From: Halalkalibacter sp. APA_J-10(15)
GTDB taxonomy: Bacteria; Bacillota; Bacilli; Bacillales; Bacillaceae_D
Direction of reading: 5' to 3'
Assembly: GCF_023017105.1 (NCBI RefSeq)
Contig: NZ_JALKEV010000017.1
Location: 53,109 to 117,108 of the forward strand
DNA: 64,000 bases
In this document: positions 33,608 to 42,878 of the stretch, one piece after another
Position numbering within the stretch: position 1 is the stretch's first letter
How the letters are laid out: each line of letters starts with the position of its first letter
The notes under the pieces: generated by a model
The model's input: the letters and a program-made list of their open reading frames with translations, nothing else
The model's database searches: none
What the model was told of the DNA's origin: nothing
Program-made: the position numbers and the translations under genes

Positions 33608-34903
33608 TTATTCAAAACTCTCTAATAATCGTTCTTGCTCTTCAAGAAGCGGTTCAATATCATTTCTAAGCGCTTTCATTTCTACATCTACTGGTTCCTC
33701 TAAATTAATAATTCTTGATAATCTATTTTGTACCTCTTCATTAATTTCGCTCCACATTAATGATGCTTCAGGAGGATACGCCCCTTCCACCGCTTCAAGC
33801 GTCGATGCAAAGTTTTCCGGACCCATATCACCAATTTCTAAGTAAGCATCTGATTCTGCTACCGAACGTCGCGAAGGTGTCTCAGCGTGCTCGCTGGCTA
33901 GAATCTCTTGACCTTCGACTCCCGTCCAAAACTTAATAACCTCCCATGCAGCATCCTTATTCGTTGACGCATTGGCAATATGAAACGCATTTGAGAACGT
34001 TGGTGCAGTATCAGCAACACCTGGCATAGTCGGTGCACTGGTCATATCCCATTCAAAATCCTCAATATTCGCTCGACTAGACAGAATATGCCAAGGCCCA
34101 TCAATTAAAAATCCTTGTCGTCCACTTGTCCAAAGATCAATACCCTCTGGAATTTGTGAATCATTTGGTGCAATATTTAAATCATTAACTAAATAGCGCA
34201 TTTTTTCAATCGCATCTATTCCTTCAGGTGAATCTAATTGAAATTCGGTAAAATCTTCACTTAACATTCTCACACCATGTGAGCGCGTAAATTGACTTGT
34301 ACTTGCCCACCAGCCACCTAATGGATTCATACCAAACACACCTTCAGAAGGGTTGGTAATCGTTTCAGCCATCTCAATAATTTCTTCCCAAGTTGAATTT
34401 TCATCAGGATAATCTAAGCCATGCTGATCGAGCAAATCCTTGTTGTAAAACATCATGACTGTTCCTAATCTGAGTGGCAGTCCATATAAGCGGTCATTAT
34501 GGCTATAGGCCTCAATACCCACTTCATAAAAATCATCTAAATTAAAGTCATCATCTTCCTCAGCCCATGGCGTTAAATCTTCCAACACTCCGCGAGTAGC
34601 AAAATAATAGGAATTTTCAGCAAGCTGGACAATATCATATACATCACCAGAAGCAAAGCGCGTTAACAGGTGTTGACCATATTCGTCCCCCGGTACATTA
34701 ACTAATTCTACTTCAATGCTATCATTTTGTTCCTCAAAGGCAGCCTTAATATTTTCCATACGTGTTTGATCAAAATCTCCGCCCCAATATGCAAATCGAA
34801 TCTCTGTTTTATCACTACTAACATCTTCTGTTGCATTATTTCCACACGCCACTAAAACAAGAGTAACCATTAGAAGCAAGAACCCACCCATTTTTCTTAA
34901 CAT
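33608..34903 (-). CDS. Extracellular sugar-binding lipoprotein (CUT1 family)
   Basis: 431 residues from ATG 34903, after GGGGAGG. Lipoprotein signal MLRKMGGFLLLMVTLVLVAC with lipid Cys. The mature protein has the family-1 solute-binding pattern IRFAYWGGDFDQTRMENIKA, FYNKDLLDQHG and KFWTGVEGQEIL. It captures oligosaccharide outside the cell for the adjacent permeases. The longer frame from 34930 overlaps the GH2 gene end. Confidence 0.9.
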   Translation of the reverse strand: MLRKMGGFLLLMVTLVLVACGNNATEDVSSDKTEIRFAYWGGDFDQTRMENIKAAFEEQNDSIEVELVNVPGDEYGQHLLTRFASGDVYDIVQLAENSYYFATRGVLEDLTPWAEEDDDFNLDDFYEVGIEAYSHNDRLYGLPLRLGTVMMFYNKDLLDQHGLDYPDENSTWEEIIEMAETITNPSEGVFGMNPLGGWWASTSQFTRSHGVRMLSEDFTEFQLDSPEGIDAIEKMRYLVNDLNIAPNDSQIPEGIDLWTSGRQGFLIDGPWHILSSRANIEDFEWDMTSAPTMPGVADTAPTFSNAFHIANASTNKDAAWEVIKFWTGVEGQEILASEHAETPSRRSVAESDAYLEIGDMGPENFASTLEAVEGAYPPEASLMWSEINEEVQNRLSRIINLEEPVDVEMKALRNDIEPLLEEQERLLESFE

Positions 34904-34926
34904 TAATAACGCCTCCCCTTTATCAT

Positions 34927-37272
34927 TCAAATAATCGTAAACGGCACTTTAGTGTCCTTTGCACCTGTGTTGCGAATATGAATCGTAGCCTCACCTCCCT
35001 CAGTTTTACTACGTACATAGATAAGTGCATAACCTTGATGAAAGTTTCGCTTGGACTCAGAGTATGGGGTTAAATCAGATAGATCACCATTTTCAATCCC
35101 TAATATGTCAATGGCCCCCTCAGTACTCACTTCGATTCTTTCTTGATCATTGATCACCATTCTTCCTTCCTGATCGGTCAGAACCACTTCTATATGAGCA
35201 ATATCCTCGCCATTTGCTACTAATTTATCTTTATCGCTTACCGCCTTTAGTAGATAGTGATCGTGACTTGGTGTGTAAAGCACATCCTCAAAAGAATCAT
35301 GATCATCATTTAAGACGACAAGCTTTATCTCGCCTTTTTGAAAGGTTGTTTGCCACTCCGGCACTTCACCGATTTTCGTTACTTCTTTAACGCCTAACGA
35401 TTTTCCGTTGACGAAGCACTCCGCTTTTTCACCATTTGTATAACCTCTAATCAAGACTTGATCATCGTCATCATAATCCCACATAAAATGTTCCTTGTGG
35501 CTACCCATCTGTTCGACAGTTAACTTACCAAATAGCTCCTTTGACCATAAGCTTTTTCGCAAATAATAACCCGGCTTTTCACGGCCTGCTAAATCTAGTA
35601 AGCCAGCCATCGATCCTCTTATCGGCCAACCCTGTGCTTCTCCAAGAAAATCAATTCCAGTCCATAGGAACTGACCTGAAATATAAGGGCGATTGACCAC
35701 CTCCAACCAGTTCTCAACGCTATGACTGTTCTCACTGCCATAAATCACTTGGCTCTTATTCTTGCTGTGATCCTGCTCATATAAATGTTCTTTGTAGTTA
35801 TAACCAACGATATCTAATGTGTCTGAAAGTCCTGTTAAATTTGATAGCTCAGGATACGCTAATGCAGCCGTTACGGGTCTTGTCGTATCGATTTCTTTTA
35901 CATAGTTAACTAGTTTTTTAGAAATCGAAACAAGTCGCTCTGCATTTGGCTTATTCGGATCATATCGCCGTTCTTCAACTGGTTTATCTTTATCATTATT
36001 ACCGGTCATTTCTTTAAACGACGGGTGACAATACGGATCATTGGGATAATCAATTTCATTACCAATGCTCCAAGCAATGATAGAAGGATGATTACGATCT
36101 CGTTGCACCCAATCCTTCAAATCCCGTTCGCCCCATTCCGGAAAATGTTCAAAATAACCATCATGCTTAGGCGGATAAACATTATGCCCTGTCGACCATT
36201 TGTTTTTTGGGCCTTCCCATTCATCGAAAATTTCATCGATGACTAAGAAACCCATTTCATCACATAGATCCAACAAATCTGGCGCAGGTGGATTATGACT
36301 CATTCTAATTGCATTAGCACCTAAATCTTTAAATTTCTCAAGACGCCGTTGCCACACCGCTTTAGGTACAGCAGCACCTAGTGTTCCTGCATCATGGTGC
36401 ACACATACGCCCTTTAGTAAGGTAGGTTTCCCATTCAAAAAGAAACCGGTTTCAGAATCAAAGCTAATGCTTCGTATTCCCACTGTAGTAACCTGTTCAT
36501 CGACAAGTTCACCTGCTTCAATAACTCGTGTAACCAATTGATATAGATGCGGGGTTTCTGGTGACCATAATTTTGGGGTATCAATGTTTAGCTCAAATGC
36601 TAGCTGCTGGGCATCATTAGCCTGTAGAGTAATCAGCTGTGATGATTCCCCTCGAATGTGGTCATGATCATCATATAGAACACTTTCAATTTTAAGCTTT
36701 TTTCGGTACGCTGTATCGTTTTCAATAGTTGTCTCCACAGCAACGATTGCACTGTTTTCATCAGATGATTTAGTGTAATAGAACGTGCTTTCTGGTACTA
36801 TACGTGTTTGTTCTTGAACCGACACATATACATTGCGATAAATACCAGAACCAGTGAACCAGCGAGAATCGCTCGTTGAAGGGTGATCCAATCGAATCGA
36901 AAGCACATTATGACCAGAATGAACAAAATCAGAAATATCATAACTAAACGTGCTGTATCCATATGGTCTATATCCTAGATAATAGCTGTTAACCCAAACC
37001 TTTGCATTTTGATACGCACCCTCAATCGTTAAGTTGACCTTTTTTCCTTTTATGTCATCTTGTAGGTGAAATGACTTACGATACCAGCCAATACCACCTG
37101 GTAAATAACCAGTACCACTTGAATGCTCTTTTGAAAAAGGTGCTTCAACTGACCAATCATGTGGAAGCTGCACATCTCGCCAATGCTGATCATCAAATCC
37201 TTTATACCAAGCTTTTTTTTCTTCTCCTAATAGAAACTTCCAATCGAGGTTCATGTTATACTTTTTTGTCAT
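34927..37272 (-). CDS. Glycoside hydrolase family 2 (beta-galactosidase/glucuronidase-like)
   Basis: About 781 residues from ATG 37272 (AAAGGTGATTTTT upstream). N-terminal sugar-binding domain (to about 165), immunoglobulin-like domain (to about 275), TIM-barrel catalytic domain with acid/base in WSIGNEID (E409 counting from the ATG at 37281) and nucleophile in YGSENSH (E517), then a C-terminal region with DUF4982-like and Ig-like segments. No signal peptide, so it works inside the cell on sugars brought in by the operon's importer. The linkage and sugar specificity are not determined. Confidence 0.85.
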   Translation of the reverse strand: MTKKYNMNLDWKFLLGEEKKAWYKGFDDQHWRDVQLPHDWSVEAPFSKEHSSGTGYLPGGIGWYRKSFHLQDDIKGKKVNLTIEGAYQNAKVWVNSYYLGYRPYGYSTFSYDISDFVHSGHNVLSIRLDHPSTSDSRWFTGSGIYRNVYVSVQEQTRIVPESTFYYTKSSDENSAIVAVETTIENDTAYRKKLKIESVLYDDHDHIRGESSQLITLQANDAQQLAFELNIDTPKLWSPETPHLYQLVTRVIEAGELVDEQVTTVGIRSISFDSETGFFLNGKPTLLKGVCVHHDAGTLGAAVPKAVWQRRLEKFKDLGANAIRMSHNPPAPDLLDLCDEMGFLVIDEIFDEWEGPKNKWSTGHNVYPPKHDGYFEHFPEWGERDLKDWVQRDRNHPSIIAWSIGNEIDYPNDPYCHPSFKEMTGNNDKDKPVEERRYDPNKPNAERLVSISKKLVNYVKEIDTTRPVTAALAYPELSNLTGLSDTLDIVGYNYKEHLYEQDHSKNKSQVIYGSENSHSVENWLEVVNRPYISGQFLWTGIDFLGEAQGWPIRGSMAGLLDLAGREKPGYYLRKSLWSKELFGKLTVEQMGSHKEHFMWDYDDDDQVLIRGYTNGEKAECFVNGKSLGVKEVTKIGEVPEWQTTFQKGEIKLVVLNDDHDSFEDVLYTPSHDHYLLKAVSDKDKLVANGEDIAHIEVVLTDQEGRMVINDQERIEVSTEGAIDILGIENGDLSDLTPYSESKRNFHQGYALIYVRSKTEGGEATIHIRNTGAKDTKVPFTII

Positions 37273-37293
37273 AAAAATCACCTTTCCGCGCGT

Positions 37294-37313
37294 AGTAACC
37301 GCTTACTTTTTTC
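37294..37313. promoter_or_regulatory. LacI-type operator near the GH2 start
   Basis: GTAGTAACCGCTTACTTT resembles the perfect operators further upstream (TAGTAACCGGTTACTA), with one change. It lies just before the GH2 ribosome site. Confidence 0.5.
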
Positions 37314-37479
37314 TGAAACAACCGCTAAGCTCTGCTTCTCAAGGTTATTTCGCTTAATTATCCATGTTTCTCAAAATGAATTCCTTACCCACAAGGCGTC
37401 GTGATAGAGTTATTAACTTATGAAAATCACCTTTATTTTTAGATAGCAGGTGGTTCCTTTCGTTACGTAAAAACGAACT

Positions 37480-37500
37480 CTTTATAGTAACCGGTTACTA
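37480..37500. promoter_or_regulatory. LacI operator (left copy)
   Basis: ATAGTAACCGGTTACTAT, a perfect palindrome centred on CCGG. It is probably bound by the LacI regulator encoded at 37727-38758 and controls the GH2-importer operon. Confidence 0.7.
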
Positions 37501-37690
37501 TTACACTAATCACAACTACAATTCAACTTAGCCATCCTTGTTTCTCAATGTCGATTCCTTAGCCACAAGACGTCGTGATAGAGTTATAGAAACCGTCAAC
37601 CAGGGATACTCTTGTACTCTTTTGTCATTGTCATGAAGATCACCTTTATTTAGATAGCAGGTGGTTCCTTTCGTTACGTAAAAACGAATT

Positions 37691-37711
37691 CTTTATAGTA
37701 ACCGGTTACTA
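37691..37711. promoter_or_regulatory. LacI operator (right copy)
   Basis: The same ATAGTAACCGGTTACTAT palindrome, 211 bp from the first copy. Two identical sites could support DNA looping. Confidence 0.7.
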
Positions 37712-37726
37712 TTACACTAAACACAA

Positions 37727-38758
37727 CTACAATTTTCCGTAGCCATCCACGTTTCTCAACGTCGACTCCTTAACCACAAGACGTGGTGGTAAAATGATAT
37801 CTCTACTAGGACCTCCATCCTCAATCATCTCGATTGCCATTTTGCCCAATTTTTCATAAGGATGACGAACACTCGTTAGTTCTGGTGAGGATGTTTGCGC
37901 TAAGCTTGTATCATCAAATCCAACAAAAGAAAAACTCTTATCAGCATGACGCTTTGAGGCTTTGATTATGCCTACCCCAACCATATCATTAATACCTAAT
38001 AAAGCAGTTGGTAACTCTCTATTCGTACGAATTAATTGCTCAAAACCCTCTTCACCACTTGCAATATTAAACCCACTATAAATTTGCCAGGAATCCTTAT
38101 ATTCTAAATTGTACTTCTTAAGTTGCCTTTTAAATGTACTGACCTTAATATCTGTTGTCGTTATCCCCTTGACTCCACCTAACAAACCAATTTTTTTATG
38201 TCCTAGTTTCACTAGGTGCTTAATGATTAATTCAATACCTTTTGCTTCATCCGTTCTAACCGAATAATTATTCCCCCCTTCAACCTTGCCATTTATCGTG
38301 ACCAACTTAGTTCCCTTCTGTACTTCGATTAGCTCTTGAACACTATTTGGATCTGGTACTGTATCGTTAATCAGCCCACCTAATAAAATAATGCCCACAG
38401 CTTGTTGCTCAAGTAATATTCGGATGTAGCGTGACTCTAGTTCACGGCTATGCATAGAATTCCCTAGCAGAACCGAATAACCTTTCTCAAGCGCATATTT
38501 GTCCACCTCAACAAACACTTGTGAAAAAAACGGGTTTGTAATATCAGGGGTGATAAAGCCTAGTAATCTTGATTTTTTGTTACTCAAGGTTCTCGCAATG
38601 GCATTTGGACGATAATCGTATTTATCTATGACCTTTTGTACCTTTTCACGCGTTTTTTGACTAACTGGATAATTGCCAGCAATAACACGTGAAATCGTTG
38701 CAGTAGATACCCCCACCTCCTCTGCTAAATCATAAATGGTTACTTTTTTATTTTCCAT
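37727..38758 (-). CDS. LacI-family repressor of the GH2/sugar-importer operon
   Basis: 343 residues: HTH (about 6-27; TIYDLAEEVGVSTATISRVI) with hinge helix, then a periplasmic-binding-protein-like domain (61-335). It lies directly upstream of the GH2 operon on the same strand, with CCGG-centred palindromes between them. Its own promoter overlaps a cre site, so it is also under carbon catabolite control. The inducer is presumably the sugar taken up by the operon. Confidence 0.9.
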   Translation of the reverse strand: MENKKVTIYDLAEEVGVSTATISRVIAGNYPVSQKTREKVQKVIDKYDYRPNAIARTLSNKKSRLLGFITPDITNPFFSQVFVEVDKYALEKGYSVLLGNSMHSRELESRYIRILLEQQAVGIILLGGLINDTVPDPNSVQELIEVQKGTKLVTINGKVEGGNNYSVRTDEAKGIELIIKHLVKLGHKKIGLLGGVKGITTTDIKVSTFKRQLKKYNLEYKDSWQIYSGFNIASGEEGFEQLIRTNRELPTALLGINDMVGVGIIKASKRHADKSFSFVGFDDTSLAQTSSPELTSVRHPYEKLGKMAIEMIEDGGPSRDIILPPRLVVKESTLRNVDGYGKL

Positions 38759-38821
38759 ATTAAATCGACTGCTTCCTATTTTAATTAAACAAATTTTAAG
38801 AAAATTCCCACTATACTTCTC

Positions 38822-38850
38822 ATTGTAAATGAGAGCGCTATCATTGTCAA
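38822..38850 (-). promoter_or_regulatory. Promoter of lacI with an embedded cre site
   Basis: On the minus strand TTGACA (38850-38845) and TACAAT (38827-38822) are 17 bp apart. The spacer contains TGATAGCGCTCTCA (38830-38843), matching the catabolite-responsive element for CcpA with one mismatch. Confidence 0.75.
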
Positions 38851-39051
38851 GATTATCCTAAAAATTGCGAACCTCGCCAGTTTGCTCATCGCTTATTTAC
38901 CAATTTTACTTTGCGAAAGTTAAGTTACTGAACTTAAATAATCACCAAAGGTGTGGCTAGAAGAAGGACATCCTCTATAAACATTGCTATAATTAAACTA
39001 GTTTTAGCTCAATAAAGCAGAACAATTCTTTTTCAAAAGGAGACGTAAAGG

Positions 39052-39975
39052 ATGAGAACCATTAAGCTTGGAACTAGTGAATTAGAAGTACCTGTTGTTG
39101 CGGTAGGCTGTATGCGGATTAATTCCATCGATAAAAAAGAGGCAGAAAGCTTTCTACAGACAGCATTAGATAATGGTGCAAACTTTTTTGATCATGCTGA
39201 TCTTTATGGTGCGGGTGAATGTGAGGAAATATTTGCTGATGCGGTTCGGATGAATGATGATGTCCGGGAAAATTTGATTCTCCAGTCTAAATGCGGGATC
39301 CGACCCGATGTCGGAACGTTCGATTTTTCGAAGGAACATATTGTACAATCCGTTGAGAAAATCCTAAAGCGTCTGAAAACAGATTATTTGGATGTCTTCC
39401 TTCTTCATCGTCCAGACGCATTAATGGAGCCTGAAGAGGTTGCAGAAGCCTTCGATATTCTCGAAAGCTCAGGAAAAGTCAGACATTTCGGCGTCTCCAA
39501 TCAAAATCCAATGCAGATGGAGCTTTTAAGCAAATACTTAAAACAACCGATCGTTGCCAACCAGCTTCAATTAAGTGTAACAAACACAACGATGATTTCC
39601 AGTGGGATCAATGTCAATATGGAGAATGAAGCTGCCGTAAATCGCGATGGCAGTGTGCTTGATTATTGTAGGTTGAAGGATATTACGATTCAGCCTTGGT
39701 CACCTTTTCAGTATGGCTTTTTTGAGGGAGTATTTCTAGGAAACGATAAGTTCCCAGAATTGAATAAAAGAATAGATGAGGTTGCAGCAAAATACGAGGT
39801 GTCGAATACAACGATCGCAATTGCGTGGCTACTGCGCCACCCTGCGAACATGCAGCCTGTCATCGGAACGATGAATGAAGGCCGATTACGAGAATGTATA
39901 AAAGCAAGCGATGTTCATCTCACTCGTGAAGAATGGTATAGCATCTATCGTTCAGCAGGAAACATCCTACCTTAA
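39052..39975 (+). CDS. Aldo/keto reductase (YdhF-like)
   Basis: 307 residues of the AKR TIM barrel with a visible catalytic tetrad D47, Y52 (FFDHADLYG), K80 (LQSKCG) and H119 (FLLHRPD), and an NADP-binding C-terminal motif PVIGTMNEGRLRECI. It reduces an aldehyde or ketone with NAD(P)H; the substrate is unknown. AAAGGAGAC is the ribosome site. It is divergent from the LacI gene and convergent with the Dus gene. Confidence 0.85.
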   Translation: MRTIKLGTSELEVPVVAVGCMRINSIDKKEAESFLQTALDNGANFFDHADLYGAGECEEIFADAVRMNDDVRENLILQSKCGIRPDVGTFDFSKEHIVQSVEKILKRLKTDYLDVFLLHRPDALMEPEEVAEAFDILESSGKVRHFGVSNQNPMQMELLSKYLKQPIVANQLQLSVTNTTMISSGINVNMENEAAVNRDGSVLDYCRLKDITIQPWSPFQYGFFEGVFLGNDKFPELNKRIDEVAAKYEVSNTTIAIAWLLRHPANMQPVIGTMNEGRLRECIKASDVHLTREEWYSIYRSAGNILP

Positions 39976-40010
39976 TTTTTGGGGAATGCGGACGTGTCTG
40001 CCATAATAGA

Positions 40011-40053
40011 GAAGCCACTGAAAAAGTTAAAACCAAACTTTTTCAGTGGCATC
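40011..40053. mobile_element. 43-bp palindromic mini-element with 8-bp target duplication
   Basis: Flanked by ATAATAGA at 40003-40010 and 40054-40061. Its two ends, GAAGCCACTGAAAAAGTT and the complement of GATGCCACTGAAAAAGTT, are the same terminal repeat as in the MITE at 5254-5426, joined through a few bases. The central 37 nt are the exact reverse complement of the MITE's subterminal palindrome. As RNA it is a strong hairpin with T5, so it can serve as a terminator between the two convergent genes. Confidence 0.85.
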
Positions 40054-40099
40054 ATAATAGATTGGCAGGCGCATCCAAAGCCCGTTTACTTATCATTTA

Positions 40100-41083
40100 T
40101 CAATTGTCTACTGTCGCGTTGTAGTCATCGAGCAATGCTCGCACTTCATCCGTAGACTCTGTGTTCATCAATTGATTTCTTAATGGGCTCGCCCCTCGAA
40201 ACCCACGAACATAGATCTTGAAAAAACGCTGAAGCGATTTGAATGGACGCGGTTCAAATTCCTTTGAATATTGATCGTAGAGGTCAAGATGCAATCTTAA
40301 AAGATCCAACAATTCCTTACTACTATGCTCTTTCGGGTCCGTTTCAAAGGCGAATGGATTGTGGAATATCCCACGCCCAATCATAATCCCATCAACGTCG
40401 TACTTCCGAGCTAGTTCCATACCCGTTTGACGATCAGGAATATCCCCGTTTATCGTCAAAAGAGTATCGGGTGCCACCGTATCACGAAGCTTCTTAATCT
40501 CTGGAATCAGTTCCCAGTGTGCATCTACTTTACTCATTTCCTTTCTCGTACGAAGATGAATAGAAAGATTAGCGATGTCTTGTTTGAGTATGTGTGTAAG
40601 CCAGTCGTGCCATTCATCTACATCTGTGTAACCAAGCCTTGTTTTCACACTTACGGGCAGCCCTCCCGCCTTTGCTGCTTGTATAAGATCAGCAGCAACA
40701 TCCGGACGACAAATAAGACCTGATCCCTTGCCATTGGATGTCACGTTAGGTACCGGACAGCCCATGTTAATATCGACACCGCGAAAACCTTCCTTCGCCA
40801 TACCTATACTCATTTGCCGAAAGTATTCCGGCTTATCCCCCCATATATGCGCCACTATCGGCTGTTCATCCTCGGTAAAAGCCAAACGCCCACGCACACT
40901 ATGGTGCCCCTCTGGATGACAGTAACTTTCCGTATTTGTAAACTCTGTAAAGAACACATCAGGTCTAGCTGCCGCACTTATGACATGTCGAAAAACAACA
41001 TCTGTCACATCTTCCATCGGTGCCAATATAAAAAACGGACGTGGTAAATCACGCCAAAAATTTTCAGTCATTTTCAAATCCAA
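40100..41083 (-). CDS. tRNA-dihydrouridine synthase
   Basis: 327 residues of the Dus TIM barrel: FMN-binding start [14 protein letters not shown], catalytic C109 in [11 protein letters not shown], then KTRLGY, NGDIPD and [13 protein letters not shown]. It reduces uridines in tRNA D-loops with FMN/NADPH. GKGSGLI in place of the usual KGAGSAL-type loop is typical of the DusC-like branch found in some Firmicutes. The start is either TTG 41083 or ATG 41071. Confidence 0.9.
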   Translation of the reverse strand: MDLKMTENFWRDLPRPFFILAPMEDVTDVVFRHVISAAARPDVFFTEFTNTESYCHPEGHHSVRGRLAFTEDEQPIVAHIWGDKPEYFRQMSIGMAKEGFRGVDINMGCPVPNVTSNGKGSGLICRPDVAADLIQAAKAGGLPVSVKTRLGYTDVDEWHDWLTHILKQDIANLSIHLRTRKEMSKVDAHWELIPEIKKLRDTVAPDTLLTINGDIPDRQTGMELARKYDVDGIMIGRGIFHNPFAFETDPKEHSSKELLDLLRLHLDLYDQYSKEFEPRPFKSLQRFFKIYVRGFRGASPLRNQLMNTESTDEVRALLDDYNATVDN

Positions 41084-41231
41084 ATCCTTTCACAATCGGA
41101 GCATCAGCAATATTCCTAATATCCCCCCAAAAATAAGAAGCAAAGATATCTCTGCTTCCTTTACATTTATACCATTGTTAAGTACGTTTATCAAACGATA
41201 AAACCCTTTATTTATTTTTAGCTATATCATT

Positions 41232-41777
41232 TCAATCGGGTGCGATTGGAGGTTGCTCTAGCCATTTATTTTTTATCATAATATTAGCTCCATCCTCAGA
41301 ATATAGCTGAATTTCTAATGACAACCGGTTATACATAACACCTATATCGACTCTAGGGCTTTGTGAAGTACTTGTCCCATAGTAACCAATACTTAAAGAT
41401 ATCAAGGAGGATGTATAGAACATCATCATTTTATCAGAAAATGTATGAGCCGTACTATTGGTTATTTCAGATGACCACGTAGTAGGTACAGGAAGGTTAC
41501 TTTCTTCTAATTTTTCTCCAAATAACTTCGCATGCTTTTTCCCAATTTCTATTCCTCTTCTAATGAAGAGTTTAACATCATGATCCTGTGCGACCTGACT
41601 AAACCCAGTAAAGGTAGCTACTCCTAAAGCATTTCTTTGGAGATTAGCATATAAATTGGTTATCTCTGCGGCTACTAAAAGTCTTTTGTGATTAAGTATG
41701 TCACATAAAAAAACTTGCTTTTTCACAAAGGCAACTTGCTCTAAATTTGGCAGGGAAGGAGAGCTTACATAAACAGT
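41232..41777 (-). pseudogene. 5'-truncated DUF3231 protein
   Basis: The frame from GTG 41726 gives 164 residues that match only the second half of DUF3231 proteins (about 330 residues): FVKKQVFLCDILNHKRLL ... LQRNALGVATFTGFSQVA ... SEDGANIMIKNKWLEQPPIA. In-frame homology extends further upstream through VYVSSPSLPNLEQVAF with no start codon, right up to the fructokinase stop at 41779. The 5' half has therefore been cut off at the edge of the fructan locus. Confidence 0.75.
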
Positions 41778-41778
41778 A

Positions 41779-42741
41779 CTAAAAATAATTTAAATCATCC
41801 ATTGTTGGAATCGCTGCAATTGACCCTACTTTTGTACATGTAAGAGCTGCAACCTTATTACTAAATAACGTTATTTCTCTAATTTGTTCAATATTCTCTA
41901 AAACACGTTTTGGTTCCTTTTCCTTAGCTAACTGATAAAGCATTGCTCCAACAAATGCATCTCCGGCTCCTGTCGTGTCTATTGCTTTCACCTTTATACT
42001 TGAAATCGTCTCTTGTGTCATTCCATTTGAAATAAACGTTCCTTTACCTCCTAACGTTACTGCAACAAACTTAGCTCCATCGCGATGAAAAGCCTGAACC
42101 CCTTCTGCGATGTCCTCGACTCCTGTGATGAGTTGTAGTTCTTCCTCACTGACTTTTACGAAATCAGAAAAAGTAATGGCTTTTTTCGCCAAAGCGACAA
42201 ACTCCTGTTCATTGCCTTTCCACAAATCCGTCCGAAAATTAGGATCAAACGAGATAAATTGATCTGCCAATTTTGCCTCTTTCATTGTGTTTAAATAAAT
42301 TGTTTGAATTGGACCATTCAGTAAAGCTGTAGCTGAACCGAAGTGCAAAATGCGAGCACTATCTATTTTCCCCATATCTAGATCTTCTTCTGTTAAAAAC
42401 GCATCTGCACCACGATTAAATACAAACTCCCGCTCCCCATTCTCCTGTAAGGCCACGAAGGCAAGTGTCGTTGGATTCGTATCATCAAATACGAGCATTG
42501 ACGTATCAACCTTCAGTTCTTCTAACGTATTTTTCAAGAAATGGCCAAATGGATCATTGCCAACTTTCCCACAAATCAATGCATGTCCACCTAATTTCAC
42601 TATCGATGCACATACATTTGCCGGAGCACCACCTGCTTGTTTTTCAAATTTCATCCCTTTTATTAGATCATTTCCGGTATCCGTACAGAAGAAATCGATA
42701 AGTAACTCTCCAATACATACTATGGTTGAATGTGTTTGCAT
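41779..42741 (-). CDS. PfkB-family fructokinase
   Basis: 320 residues of the ribokinase fold: N-terminal [16 protein letters not shown] substrate site and the C-terminal PfkB signature [14 protein letters not shown] with the catalytic Asp. Genomic position next to GH32 and GH91 genes points to fructose as substrate, giving fructose 6-phosphate from released fructan units. It lies after the GH91 gene on the same strand but behind a terminator, so it may have its own promoter. Confidence 0.85.
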   Translation of the reverse strand: MQTHSTIVCIGELLIDFFCTDTGNDLIKGMKFEKQAGGAPANVCASIVKLGGHALICGKVGNDPFGHFLKNTLEELKVDTSMLVFDDTNPTTLAFVALQENGEREFVFNRGADAFLTEEDLDMGKIDSARILHFGSATALLNGPIQTIYLNTMKEAKLADQFISFDPNFRTDLWKGNEQEFVALAKKAITFSDFVKVSEEELQLITGVEDIAEGVQAFHRDGAKFVAVTLGGKGTFISNGMTQETISSIKVKAIDTTGAGDAFVGAMLYQLAKEKEPKRVLENIEQIREITLFSNKVAALTCTKVGSIAAIPTMDDLNYF

Positions 42742-42805
42742 TTCCTAATCCTCCTTCTAACTATTTGATAACATATTCAGCATTTACGATTAACGACCTT
42801 GAAAA

Positions 42806-42843
42806 GAGGAAGAAACCTATTAACAAAATAAGTTTTCTTCCTC
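42806..42843 (-). terminator. Terminator of the GH91-like gene
   Basis: GAGGAAGAAA (42806-42815) pairs with TTTCTTCCTC (42834-42843). On the minus strand TTTTC follows. Confidence 0.65.
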
Positions 42844-42878
42844 CCTCAATAAAGTTTAATTTCCTGATACTTTTGTAA

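Larger units (their letters stand above)
37441..37800. repeat. 211-bp tandem duplication carrying LacI operators and lacI 3' ends
   Basis: Landmarks recur with a period of 211 bp: AGATAGCAGGTGGTTCC at 37441 and 37652, the operator core at 37484 and about 37695, and GCCATCC at 37531 and 37742. The third landmark is the 3' end of the LacI gene, so the left unit contains a decayed copy of the regulator's last ~20 codons. A further weaker copy of that tail is at about 37361-37400 with a different spacing. Confidence 0.8.
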
